Source of the DNA: Mycoplasma sp. 1018B
Lineage (GTDB): Bacteria; Bacillota_I; Bacilli_A; Mycoplasmatales; Metamycoplasmataceae
Assembly: GCF_024582675.1 (NCBI RefSeq)
Contig: NZ_CP102084.1
Coordinates: forward strand, 372,001-436,000
Length of the DNA stretch: 64,000 bases
Reading direction: 5' to 3'
Shown here piece by piece: positions 10,924 to 21,223 of the stretch (position 1 is its first letter; the number at the start of each line of letters is the position of its first letter). The notes beneath the pieces were generated by a model. That model did no database searches and was not told the origin of the DNA. It worked only from the letters and a program-made list of their open reading frames with translations. The position numbers and the translations under genes were made by a program.

Positions 10924-11394
10924 ATGAATACACAACATTTAGAACCTAAAACATCATTGGTTTTACCTGTTTTAAAACCAATTAATATGAAAGACAAATT
11001 TTTAGAAAAACTGGGAGATAAATTTAAATCAAATGTAATTATTATTGTAGCAATGGAAGAAAAATATGCCTATTTTCTTTCTTGTTTAAAAGAAACACAA
11101 AAAATAATTGAAAACGAAAAAATTATTCCTATTAATATTCACGAGGGAACTCTAGAAAATGGTAATTTAAAAATTATTGAATTAGCAAATTATATTGATA
11201 TTTCTACTATTTATAGAATTAGTGTAGAAAATATTAAATATTTTGCTAAAAGCGAATATAACGATTTACCATATTTATCAATATTTGATCAAATGAAAAT
11301 CATTGAATTATTAACTAATAATTTAAGTAATAAGAAAAATATTGATTTAATATATATTAAAAAAAGAAATCAAAATTTAAATAATAGTATTTAA
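10924..11394 (+). CDS. hypothetical cytoplasmic protein
   Basis: 156 aa, no signal peptide or membrane segment. Alternating hydrophobic strands (VIIIVAM, KIIPINI, NIDLIYIKK) and helices suggest a small alpha/beta protein. It is a monocistronic unit between two terminators, with no SD in front of the ATG. I do not recognise a family. Confidence 0.7.
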   Translation: MNTQHLEPKTSLVLPVLKPINMKDKFLEKLGDKFKSNVIIIVAMEEKYAYFLSCLKETQKIIENEKIIPINIHEGTLENGNLKIIELANYIDISTIYRISVENIKYFAKSEYNDLPYLSIFDQMKIIELLTNNLSNKKNIDLIYIKKRNQNLNNSI

Positions 11395-11420
11395 AAATAA
11401 AGGCATTTGCCTTTATTTTT
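11393..11420. terminator. bidirectional terminator
   Basis: Perfect 13-bp stem AAAAATAAAGGCA / TGCCTTTATTTTT with a 2-nt loop between convergent genes. It overlaps the stop region of both. Confidence 0.85.
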
Positions 11421-13332
11421 ATCAAATTTTAACTCTTTTTTCAACTGGTAAGTACATTTTATCTTCTGGTTGAATATCAAAAGTTTTATAAAATTCGTCT
11501 AAATTTTGCAATTGTAAATTAGCTCTTAATTCAGCTGGTGCATGTACATCTATTTTTAATAAATTTTGTGCGTAATTTTCAGTTGCCTTAGTTCTTCAAA
11601 TTGTGGCTCAATTAACAAAGAAATCAAAAGAAGAGTGATCTTTATTTTGCATTGAAGCTTCTAAAGCACATGAAATACCTCCTCCATCAGCTATGTTTTC
11701 TGATAAAGTTAATTGTCCATCACATTTTCCACATCAAATTTCTTTTTGATCAAATAATTCAATCATTTTTTTACCAAGTTCTTCAAACTTAGCAAAATCT
11801 TCAGCAGTTCATCACATATTTTTATTACCATTTTCATCAAATTGAGCTCCATGATTATCAAATGCATGACTTATCTCATGCGCTATAACCGCTCCTATAC
11901 CTCCAAAATTAGCTGATGAAGATTGTTTAGGAGAATAAAAAGGAGCACTTAAAATTCCAGCAGGAAAAACAATATGATTCATAGTAGGACTATAATAAGC
12001 ATTCACTATATTAGCCGGCATGCTTCAATAATTTTTGTTTATTGGTTCTTTATATTGATTAAAATGATATTTTATAAAAATTTGATCTAAGTTGATTATG
12101 TTATCTAATAGATTATAACCTTGTTTATATGAATAAACTTGATATTCTTGATAATAAGGTCGTATTTCATTAGGATAACCTATATGTACTCCTAGAGAAT
12201 TTAATTTAATTAAGGCTTTTTCTTTTGTTTGTTGTGATAATCAATTGTTGTTTTGCAATCTTTGGGCATAAATATTAATCATTTGTTGAACTTTATTTTC
12301 AACATCTTTTTTAGCTTCTTCACCTAAATATTTTTTAGCAAAATGAACTCCTAAAGGCATTGAAAATTTATCAATTGCTAAATTTAAAGCTGCTTTATTT
12401 TTAGGTGTTAATTTTTTTAAACCATTTAAAGTTTTAGCATATTCTCCAGAAATTAATCTAGCTTCATTACTTAAATATCTTGCAAAAGCATGTAAAGTTT
12501 TTAATATCATTCAATCTTTATATTCTTTAAAATTATTTTCATTCAATACTTTATCTACATTATCAAAAAATCTTGGATAAGTAATAGAAACCATATCAAC
12601 TTTTTTAGTAACTAAAGTTTGAGCAAAATTATAAAATTTAAAATTTTGAGATATAGAATTTAAATATTCTTTTTCTTTAGGATTATAAATTTTTAAATAA
12701 TCAGCTTGTTCTAAATTAGTTGGAAAATATTGAGCTAATAAAGCATCAAAAGTTAAAGCATTTTGTATCATTTTATTACTTTTGTCAACTGAATAACCTG
12801 TTTTAATTAATAAACTATGCATCATTTTAGATCAAGCATTAAGTAAAAGTGTTTTTTTAGGATGGTTGTCATCATAATATGAAACATCAGGTAAAATAAT
12901 ATTTGCTTGACCCAAATACAAAATTTGTTGTTTAGAATCTTTAAAATCTTGATAAATAGAGAATTCAAATAAATTAGTATAACCTTTTAAAAATAATTCC
13001 ACGTATTTATCTTTATAATCATTTAAATTTTTTAGATTTTCAATTTCTTTTAAATATTTTTTAACTGGTTTAAAAGCTAATTTATCTCTTTGTTCATAAT
13101 CTAAAGCTTGATTATATAATCTAACAAAATTAGATAAAATAGTATCTTTTAATTTTTTATCTTTATAATCATTCACTAAATTTTTAACTAATTTAAACAT
13201 TTTAATTTCATTTTTTTTATCAATTTCATAAAAAGCACCTGTGGCTGGTCTATCACTAGGAATTTTAGTTTCTTTTAATCATTTTTCATTTATACCTTGA
13301 AAAAAGTTATCTTTTAATAATTTTTTATTCAT
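11419..13332 (-). CDS. pepO: M13-family zinc metallopeptidase (PepO)
   Basis: 637 aa, the usual length for this family, interrupted only by TGA Trp codons. Zinc site HEISH at residues 485-489, with the third ligand in the ENIADGGG motif downstream. Substrate-backbone motif NAYY at about 444-447. There is no signal peptide, so it probably cleaves oligopeptides in the cytoplasm. The start [10 protein letters not shown] overlaps the rsmE stop by 8 nt (ATGAATAA), giving an rsmE-pepO operon that ends at the hairpin near 11400. Confidence 0.95.
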
Positions 13333-14008
13333 TATTCTCCTTTATATTACTTAAAAGATATATACATGCTGTTTCAGCTCTTAAAATTCTTTTACCTAAA
13401 GAAACTATTTGAGCATTGTATTGTTGTGCTAATTCTATTTCTTCTTGAGCAAATCCACCTTCTGGTCCCACAAGGATTAAACAATTATCACTTAAAGTTT
13501 GAATAGTTTCTCTATTAGTTTTTTCATGTGCTATAAAAATTTTTTTATTTTGAAATCGTTTTAATATATTTTCAATTTTAGTTGGTTCTAATAATTCAGG
13601 AATAACATTGCGAAATGATTGTTCAGCTGCGTTTTTTAAAATTTCTAAATGTCTTAAACGTTTTTTAAATAAATCATATTTAACTAAATTACCATTTGTG
13701 TATTTTGTAATCATTGGAATAATTTTTTTTACACCTAATTCAGTAGCTTTTTGTAATAATCATTCAAAACGTTCCATTTTAATAATAGGTGCGGCTAAAA
13801 TAATCTCATTTTTAAATTCATTATTAATATCTAATTTATTTTTTATTGAAGCTAAATTATTTTTTAAACAACATAAATAAAATTCTTTTTGATAAACGCA
13901 TAAAAAATCTTCATTTACTAAACGAGCTACTTTTAAATGTTTAAGATTTTTCTCATCTAAAATAAAATGATTATCATCAGCTTTTTGATTTACAAAAAAA
14001 CGATGCAT
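13325..14008 (-). CDS. rsmE: 16S rRNA m3U1498 methyltransferase RsmE
   Basis: 227 aa SPOUT-class methyltransferase. The N-terminal PUA-like part starts MHRFFV. The C-terminal knot has the signatures LVGPEGGFAQEE and SLGKRILRAETA, which bind S-adenosylmethionine and are diagnostic for RsmE. It modifies 16S rRNA in the assembled small subunit. An SD-like AAAGGA lies upstream of the ATG. First gene of the rsmE-pepO unit. Confidence 0.95.
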
Positions 14009-14062
14009 GTATATAATATCCTTTCTTTAATTTAAATTAGTATTTAAATTATAAATGAATTT

Positions 14063-14096
14063 AAAAAATAAAAGAGGGTTCTCTCTTTTATTTTTT
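14063..14096 (-). terminator. intrinsic terminator of the division cluster
   Basis: Stem AAAAAATAAAAGAG / CTCTTTTATTTTTT with a 6-nt loop, overlapping the last codons of ftsZ. Confidence 0.8.
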
Positions 14097-15284
14097 AAAT
14101 TTAAAGCCAAAGGAAAATGGGAATTTACTTTGCAGTTTATTATCATCTATATTATTGTTATTTATTTCATGATTAGTGTTTAAATTTTCTTGTACTTCAT
14201 TATCTATATCATCTTCAAATAAGGCATTTTGATTATTTGTAATGATTAAATCATCTTCCAGTTTTTTTTCCATTGTTTTTATTAACAATTCTTTTTCAGA
14301 ATTATTTTCTTTTGTTTCTTCTATTAAATTTAATCCCGTTGCTATTAAATTAACTTCGAAAATATTATCTTTAGGATTTGATGTTTTTAAATATTGCATT
14401 CCTTGAATAACATTAACAGTATCATTTGAATTAGTATCAGTATTTAAATATTTTGAAATTTGTTCTTGTGCTTTATTTATTTGCATTAAAGTAGCATTTT
14501 GTGTTTTAGTTAAAGAAATAATTTTTTTAGCATTATTAAATGATTTCTCATACAAAATATTATTAAAAACATTTAAACTAGCTTTTTCTCATACATTATC
14601 TACATTACTTGCTTTTCCTATACCTACATAGGTTAAACCACCGTTTGTTAAAATAGTGCGCAAATCATTAAAATCAACATTTATAACAAAATTATTATAA
14701 GCTATATCAACAATTATATCAATTGCATCTTTTACACTTTGATTAGCTATTTTTAAAGCTTGATCAGAAGGTAAATCACCATAATTTTCTTCTAATTTAG
14801 AATTGTTAATAATAATATAAGAATCACTATATTGTTTAACTTTAGCAAGACCACTTTCAGCAACTCTTAATTTTCTTAATCCTTCCATTTTAAAAGGCAT
14901 GAAAACTATTGTCAAAGTCAAAATTTTCATTTCTTTAGCTATTGAAGCTATCACGGGTGCGGCACCTGTTCCTGTGCCTCCACCTAATCCAGCAACAATT
15001 ATTGCTAAATCTGCGCCTTCTAAAATTGATTCTATATCTTTTTTACAAGAATTAGCTGCATCTTCTCCTATTTGTTGATCTCCTCCAGCACCTCAACCGT
15101 TTGTAGCACCTGTTAAAATTAGTTTATTTGCACAGTTGCTATTATTTAAATCACTTTCGTCAGTGTTAGCAATTCAATATTCTATTTGATCAATATTATC
15201 GTTAATAAGTTGATTGACCGCATTATTTCCAGCCCCTCCAACTCCGATTAATTTTATTTTGACTTTTTTATTATTTGATTGCAT
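14088..15284 (-). CDS. ftsZ: cell division GTPase FtsZ
   Basis: 398 aa. N-terminal GVGGAGNNAV nucleotide-binding start, and the tubulin signature loop GGGTGTGAAPV around residues 100-110. Further GTPase-domain blocks (TLTIVFMPF, NNSKL) follow. After the core comes an Asn/Glu/Asp-rich tail ending KFPFSFGFKFKK; the classic FtsZ C-terminal peptide for FtsA/SepF binding is not obvious. It forms the division ring. Last gene of mraZ-rsmH-X-ftsZ, with the SD (AAAGGA) inside the end of the preceding gene. Confidence 0.96.
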
Positions 15285-15286
15285 AA

Positions 15287-16453
15287 TTATCCTTTATTTA
15301 AATAAATAAATTTAAAAAATAATTTGTTGAAAAAATTTGATTTAAAATTTAGCGAAATATTAGAAATTGTTTTTTCTTGAGGAGAATAATTTATAATACT
15401 GTCACTATATTTAATAATCCCTTGCATGCAAGTAGATAAATTAGAAATATTTGAAGTATTTTTAAATTGTTCAAAAGGAAATTTGGAATTTTTAAATAAT
15501 GTTGAAAAAGTGCATGCACTATTTTCTAAAAACACTATCTTATATCCATCTTTTATATATGAGTATAATTCTTGTAGTAATTCTTGAAAATATTTTTCAA
15601 TTTTATTAATAAATAATTGATAAAAAAGTTTTTGTTGCGAACTTAAGTTTAAATTTTTAATTATTAAATTTTGATCATTTTTCAAAAAAGAATTAACAAG
15701 TAGTTTAAATTGTTTGGTAGATAAATTCATTCTTGAAAATATTTCGTTAAAAATTGCAGAATAATTTATTTCTTTATAACTATTGCAAATAATATTTTTA
15801 TTAAATTCTTTTGCTAAAGTTCATGAATAATTATTCAATTCTAAATAAATTTTATTTAAATAAGAATTATTATCAACTTGCACTTGAGCAAACATTTTTG
15901 TACAAATGTTATTAAAAAATATTTTAACTTGATTAAATTTTTTTATTATTTTATCTAAAATATTATTTTTTGTAATTAATAAATAATTTTTTATTAATGT
16001 AATACTCTTTGCAATTTTATTTAAAGGTAAATTTCTATATATTTTTAATTGATCAACTAAATCAATTGTTTTATAACAACTTATAACTTGATTTAAAATA
16101 ATTTTTTCTGTATTTAATTTTGTTTTTATTTGTTTTTCTAATTCATTATTAATTTCTTTAGTTATTAAGTTACTCTTAACTAAAATTTCTGCTTGATAAC
16201 TTTCTAATTCATAATAATTATGTAAACTTTCATCAAAAATCAAATTACTTTTAATTATTAATTTCTTTTTATTTGTTAATAGTTGTTTTTCTAATTCTTT
16301 ATGTTTAATCATTAATAAATCAAGTGCTTTTAAATCAGAAGTAAGAGAAATGTTTTTTTCATAAAGTAAAACATTTTTTTGATCTTTTACTTCAATAACA
16401 TTTAATATTACTTTATTTTTACTTATAAGATAGTTGAAATAAACATTTCTCAT
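15287..16453 (-). CDS. division-cluster protein in the ftsA position
   Basis: 388 aa including one TGA-encoded Trp. It lies between rsmH and ftsZ, where FtsA sits in walled Firmicutes and where mycoplasmas carry a poorly conserved gene. The start (YFNYLISKNKVILNVIEVKD) has the strand pattern of an actin-ATPase-fold N-terminus, but I see no clear phosphate-binding loops or MTS helix. It is highly Lys/Asn/Ile-rich, with helical segments around residues 150-210. A role as FtsZ partner is inferred from position only. The stop is 2 nt from the ftsZ ATG. Confidence 0.6.
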
Positions 16454-16466
16454 TTTTTACTCCTTT

Positions 16467-17372
16467 TTAAAATATTTTAGTAAGTACTCTTAATTTAGCA
16501 CTTCTTGCACGATGATTAATTTTAATTTCTTTTTCAGATACTTTAATAGTTTTAACACTGTATTTTTTTTCTTCTTTAACAGGCATTTTTACTGGTAATT
16601 GATTTTTAGTTAATTTACCAAAAAAATTTTTAACAATTTTATCTTCTATAGAGTGAAATGAAATAACACATAAATTGGCTTGCGGCTTTAATAAGTCTAA
16701 TGCATCAACTAACATATTTTTGAGAGCATTTAACTCATCATTTACTTCAATTCTTAAAGCCTGAAAAATAGCTTTGTTAGGATTTTTTAAACTAACTATT
16801 TTAGCAGGTAAAGATTTTCTGATGACATTTGCTAATTCTAATGTAGTATTTATAGGTCTATTTTCTACTATGGCTTTCGCAACTTGTTTAGCAAATTTTA
16901 CCTCAGCGTTATAATAGAAAATTTGACTTAATTTTTCAACATCATAATGATTAACAATATAATTTGCATCTAAAAATTGATCTTGATTCATTCTCATATC
17001 CAATTTTGCATTTTTGTTATATGAAAAACCTCGATCTGCATTATCAATTTGTGGTGAAGAAATTCCCAAATCTGCAATAATACCATCAACTTGTTTGATA
17101 CCAAGTTTATTTAATTCATTTTTTATATTTTTAAAATCAGAATGAATTAAGTAAAAATTATTATTTATTAATTCCAATTTTTTACGACTTTCTTGTATCG
17201 CAAAATAATCTTTATCAAAAGCAAATAATTTTCCTTCTGGAATATTTTGCAAAATTAAACTAGCATGCCCGCCCATACCCAATGTTAAATCAACATATAT
17301 ACCATTAGGTTTTAAATTTAATGCTTCAATTGTTTCTTCTAGTAAAACACTTTGATGTTTATTTGAAAGCAT
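16467..17372 (-). CDS. rsmH: 16S rRNA m4C1402 methyltransferase RsmH (MraW)
   Basis: 301 aa from the chosen ATG (MLSNKHQSVLL), which matches the family start H-x-PVLL. An ATG 21 nt upstream is also possible. SAM-binding motif DLTLGMGGHA, then DLGISSPQID and DRGFSYNKNA, and the C-terminal FHSIEDKIVKNFF with NHRARSAKLRV are all typical. It methylates C1402 of 16S rRNA. It overlaps mraZ by 14 nt and has no SD, suggesting translational coupling. Confidence 0.95.
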   Translation of the reverse strand: MLSNKHQSVLLEETIEALNLKPNGIYVDLTLGMGGHASLILQNIPEGKLFAFDKDYFAIQESRKKLELINNNFYLIHSDFKNIKNELNKLGIKQVDGIIADLGISSPQIDNADRGFSYNKNAKLDMRMNQDQFLDANYIVNHYDVEKLSQIFYYNAEVKFAKQVAKAIVENRPINTTLELANVIRKSLPAKIVSLKNPNKAIFQALRIEVNDELNALKNMLVDALDLLKPQANLCVISFHSIEDKIVKNFFGKLTKNQLPVKMPVKEEKKYSVKTIKVSEKEIKINHRARSAKLRVLTKIF

Positions 17373-17808
17373 TTTGACGAGAGGCAAAAGCATTGGCGGC
17401 TTCTAATAATTCTTCTTCACTAATTGAATCTAAATATTGTTGATACACTTGAGGATTTCATATTTCTACTATATCCCCAACGCCTAATAATAAGACTTCT
17501 TTTTGAATGGCGGCTTTATCTAAATAAGTTTTAGGAATAATAAAACGATTTTGTGAATCCAATTCAATTTCTTGACTATTTCCTAATCAAAATCTTTTTA
17601 ATTTTCTTACTAGAGGATCAAAATTACTTTCATAAGTTAACGATTCTGTTAATTTTTGAAATTCTTTTTCGCTTCTAAGTTCAATAACTCCGTTCATTCC
17701 TATTGTAATGTAAAATTTAGTACCTAAAAGATCTCTAATTTTTACAGGTAGAATGACACGATTACGATCATCTAAATTTCGATTGAATTGACCATAAATA
17801 TTATTCAT
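17359..17808 (-). CDS. mraZ: transcriptional regulator MraZ
   Basis: 149 aa with two SpoVT-AbrB-like swapped-hairpin repeats. The first is DDRNRVILPVKIRD, the second ELDSQNRFIIPKTY, each with the conserved D-x-x-R-I/F-x-P core. In mollicutes MraZ controls its own division operon by binding GTG-containing repeats just upstream; such repeats are present here. ATG 17808 is chosen over the GTG codons at 17814 and 17811 because GGAGG lies at normal spacing from it. First gene of the division cluster. Confidence 0.95.
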
Positions 17809-17835
17809 CACCACTTTCCTCCACCATTCACCATT
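17809..17835 (-). promoter_or_regulatory. candidate MraZ operator repeats
   Basis: On the minus strand three GTG-type units stand in line before mraZ: AATGGTG (17835-17829), AATGGTGG (17828-17821) and AAAGTGG (17817-17811). The last matches the mollicute MraZ box. They overlap the predicted transcription start and the SD, a good place for autorepression. Confidence 0.55.
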
Positions 17836-17864
17836 ATTTTACATTTAATGAAATTAAAAAACAA
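17836..17864 (-). promoter_or_regulatory. mraZ operon promoter
   Basis: Minus-strand -35 TTGTTT (17864-17859), a 17-nt spacer and -10 TAAAAT (17841-17836). Transcription would begin about 7 nt downstream, inside the MraZ-box repeats. Confidence 0.55.
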
Positions 17865-17935
17865 GAAAAAAATATAAATTTAGTGATATATTTTGGCGAA
17901 TATGAAAAAAATTATTTTTTTACAAAATTAAAATA

Positions 17936-17959
17936 AAAACAACTTTAAAGTTGTCTTTT
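17936..17959 (-). terminator. ktrA terminator
   Basis: Stem AAAACAACTTT / AAAGTTGT with a T-rich tract on the minus strand, just after the ktrA stop. Confidence 0.75.
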
Positions 17960-17964
17960 AAAAA

Positions 17965-18636
17965 TTATTTTTTGTTAAAAATTCTTATTGCTTGGTTAAC
18001 ATCATCAACTTTACCAATAATTGTTAATAAATCATCAACATGTATTTTTGTAAAACCATTTGGCAAAATAAATTGTGGTCCTCTTTTAATTAGAACTATA
18101 GAAACTCCAAGTTCATTTAATTTAATGTCTTTGATTTCCTTATTTAATACTTTTTCATTAATAACATAAGTAGTTCCCATAACAAAACCATTACCTATTT
18201 CTTGTAAATCTTTAGAGTATTTAATAAAGTTTGTATTAGCTGCTAATAATGCCGTTCTAATACCTGCTTCATATTCAGGTTGAATAATAATATTAACTCC
18301 AATTTGTTTTAAAACTAACGCATGTCTTTTAGAAGTTGCTCTTGCAATTATATTTTTAACTTTTAATTCTAATAATGAAGCAACAATTTCAATATTATCT
18401 GAAACAGCCACAACAACAGTATCAATATCTTTTATATTTAATGCTCTTAAAGCTTTAATATCAGCTGCATCTGCTATTGCTATGTTTTCAATAGAATCAC
18501 TAAAAGTTTTTAAATGTTCTTCGCTTTTATCAATAAGCATTAAAGAACAATTCATTTTATTTAATTGTGCTATAACTGCACTACCAAAACGTCCTGCGCC
18601 TATAACACAAATATTTTCACTTTTATTTTTTGCCAT
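17965..18636 (-). CDS. ktrA: potassium uptake regulatory subunit KtrA (TrkA family)
   Basis: 223 aa. Rossmann RCK-N domain with the VIGAGRFGSAV nucleotide loop at residues 11-21 and acidic LIDKSEE at the end of strand 2. It is followed by an RCK-C domain (about 135-220, ending with DDLLTIIGKVDDV). KtrA octamers gate KtrB in response to ATP/ADP, and the RCK-C domain is a known c-di-AMP receptor; a c-di-AMP synthase gene lies 12 kb away. Transcribed away from ktrB, across an 79-bp shared promoter region. Confidence 0.95.
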   Translation of the reverse strand: MAKNKSENICVIGAGRFGSAVIAQLNKMNCSLMLIDKSEEHLKTFSDSIENIAIADAADIKALRALNIKDIDTVVVAVSDNIEIVASLLELKVKNIIARATSKRHALVLKQIGVNIIIQPEYEAGIRTALLAANTNFIKYSKDLQEIGNGFVMGTTYVINEKVLNKEIKDIKLNELGVSIVLIKRGPQFILPNGFTKIHVDDLLTIIGKVDDVNQAIRIFNKK

Positions 18637-18702
18637 TTTTTACTCCTTTAATTTTATTTTAAATAAAAAATAAAATAAATTCTTAATATATTATAAATAA
18701 TA

Positions 18703-18708
18703 TATTAT
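18703..18708 (+). promoter_or_regulatory. -10-like element of ktrB (leaderless layout)
   Basis: TATTAT (overlapping TATATT at 18701) ends 7 nt before the ATG at 18716 and no SD is present. Confidence 0.4.
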
Positions 18709-18715
18709 TTTAATT

Positions 18716-20305
18716 ATGAGAAATTGAAAATTAATAAGATGATATCGTCATAATTCTTTATATCGTTTTTTTAGTAATCTTAACTTTCACTTTAAAAAAA
18801 CTAAAAAAATAAGAATAATTTTTTTTACTTACTTATTAATAGTTTTATTAAGTTCTTTACTACTTTTTAGCCCATTAACTCATCAAGAAATTAATAGTCA
18901 ATGAAATAGTATTAAATTTGAAGATGCTTTATTTACAGCTTCAAGTGCTTTTAGTGATACTGGTTTAGTAACACTTAGCACTTTTAAAACTTGAAATATT
19001 TTTGGCCAAAGTATTATTGCTATTTTGATTTTTCTGGGTGGAATAGGTGTATTTGTATTAAAAATTTATATATTTAATTTTTTATTTTTTGGTAAATTAA
19101 GATTTTCTTTAAGTGAAATTAATTTAGCTTCAGCAGAAAGAACTGATGCAAAAGGACAAAGTTCCAAACAAGTTATTGTTGATGCTGTTACTTTTTTAAT
19201 AATTATTTTTCTTGTTAGTTCAATTGGTTTATCTTTTTATTTTTATTTAGTTCCTGCAAGAAATTTAGGAGAAATTGAAACAATATATCAAAATAATCTA
19301 AATTTAAATATTTCCCAAAGTAAAACTTATCAAGAATTAGGAGAATTTATTTTGCCTCATAATAATTGAGCTTTAAGTTTTCGTTACGGTTTTTTTCATG
19401 CTCTAAGTGCTTTAAATAATGCAGGTTTTGATATTATAGGTGAAAAATCATTATTAAGTTTTTACCATAATATTGAGTTACAAATTTTCTTTGTTATTTT
19501 ATTTCTTATTGGTGGTTTAGGTTATCCAATTATTCATGACATTTTTAATTTTTTTAGATTTAAAAGCAAACATCCTAAACGCAAATATTATTGACAATTA
19601 TTAACCAAAATTAGCACTATCACTTATTTATTAATTACAATTATTGCCTTTTTAATTATTTTATGTATGGAATTATTAAGTAAAAATCATATTTTACAAA
19701 ATCAAAATGATTTTTATAATAGTACAGCTTTAAAAATTTGAGCCTTATTTTTCACTAGTTTATCAACAAGAAGCGCCGGTTTTGCTACTATACCAATAAA
19801 TCAATTTTCTCCTAACAGTATTTTAATTCTCATTATTTTAATGTTTATAGGAGCTGGCCCTTCTTCCACAGGTGGTGGTATAAGAACTACTACTTTTGCT
19901 ATTATTTCCATTGCTTTAATTTCTAGATTAACTGGTAGACCATCTGTTAGAGCTTTTAAAAGAAAAATTGGAAATAAAACTGTTCGTAATTCATTTACTG
20001 TATTTTTAACTAGTATAATGTTAGTTTTATTTGCTTCTATAATTTTGTCTACTTCTTCATCCAATTATTTTGGTCGAGCTGATTATGACTTTTTAAATTA
20101 TATATTTGAAGCCACTTCGGCATTTGGAACTAGTGGTTTAACAGTAGGCATTAGTGAAAAATTAAATATTTTTAGTAAAATTATTCTTACTTTAATAATG
20201 TTTATAGGGCAATTTGGTGTTTCATCTACTTTATTAGTTTGAGGCAGAAAACGTAATTATTCATACAAATATGAATATATAACCGAAGATATTGCCATAG
20301 GTTAA
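18716..20305 (+). CDS. ktrB: potassium channel-like transporter KtrB (TrkH family)
   Basis: 529 aa membrane protein. All four selectivity-filter repeats are visible in order: AFSDTGL, ALNNAGFD, STRSAGFATI and AFGTSGLTVG, each with the critical Gly. Multiple hydrophobic helices surround them. The N-terminus is basic (MRNWKLIRWYRHN), using TGA for Trp. KtrB forms the K+ (Na+-coupled) pore in the plasma membrane and is controlled by the divergent ktrA. The split, divergent arrangement is less usual than a ktrAB operon. Confidence 0.96.
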
Positions 20306-20383
20306 AATGCTTTTATATTAATTAAATTGTTCATTTTTTCAAAAATAATTCTATAAAAACAATAATAAATAATAGGAGTAAAA

Positions 20384-21223
20384 ATGAATTTAAAAAAACG
20401 TGCATACAATGGAAAAGAATATATTTTAGATGAAGAAAATCAAGTAGTAAGATTATCAAAAGATTATCATTTAAAATTATTAAATTCAACTAATAAATTC
20501 GAATGTTTTAAAAAATTTGGTGGATCCTCAATAGGCGATATTTTTTTAACTGACAATTTTAAAAGCCATTTTAGTGCTTTTTGTTTTATTGCAAGATTAA
20601 AAATGCCTGCTTTACAATTAAAATATATTAAAGCAGGAATAGAATTAGAACCTAAAGTAATAGAATATTTAAAATCTATTTGAGAAAATGAAACAATTGA
20701 ACATATAGAAGCAAGTAAAGTTGATTATGATTATTTTAAAGAACAAAATATTATAGGTGGTGTGCCTGATGGTCTAATTAAAAATAAAAAAATTGTTTTA
20801 GAACTTAAGGCTGTTGGAGCAAAAAAAAGAAAAGAATGAGAAAATGAAAATAACAACATTCCTGAGGACTATAAAAAACAAGCACAATTATATGCTCATT
20901 TACTTGGGTATAATCATTATATGATTGTTGGAACCTTTTTAAATGAAAATGATTATGAAAATACTCACTTAGTTGATTTTAAAACTCAAACACAAGGTTT
21001 TTTATTTAAAGTTAATCATGAACAAGCAAAAGATGATATTAAAGTTATTAAAGAATTTTGATTAAAATATACGCAATTAGGTATTTCACCTCAATATCGT
21101 TTAGATAGATCTGATAATGATTTGGTTAATTATTTAAAATGTCATAATGAAAACGAATGAAAAGAATTATTTAATTTATGAAAAGAACAAGGAAAAATTG
21201 ATGAAGAGATTAAATTTGAGTAA
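20384..21223 (+). CDS. MAGa7180-like putative nuclease (YqaJ/PD-(D/E)XK type)
   Basis: 279 aa. The central motif GGVPDGLI followed by VLELKAV has the Asp...Glu-x-Lys arrangement of PD-(D/E)XK nucleases, and the preceding conserved helix (GIELEPKVIEYL) fits the YqaJ/RecE-like group. A cytoplasmic DNA-end processing enzyme is inferred. SD AGGAG precedes the ATG. The 3' end overlaps the DUF2779 gene by 23 nt, so the two are very likely made together. The family name rests on my recall of similar mycoplasma proteins next to DUF2779 genes. Confidence 0.75.

Noticed and set aside
11419-13332. pepO and other genes as broken into fragments by stop codons
   Set aside because: All interruptions are TGA at Trp positions. 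With code 4 the frames are full length and retain catalytic motifs, so these are not pseudogenes.
13608-13880. Plus-strand ORF of 90 aa inside rsmE
   Set aside because: Overlaps a gene with clear SPOUT motifs; no SD or family match.
17809-17814. GTG start codons for mraZ
   Set aside because: GTG at 17814 and 17811 lie too close to the GGAGG; ATG 17808 has normal spacing and matches the family start.
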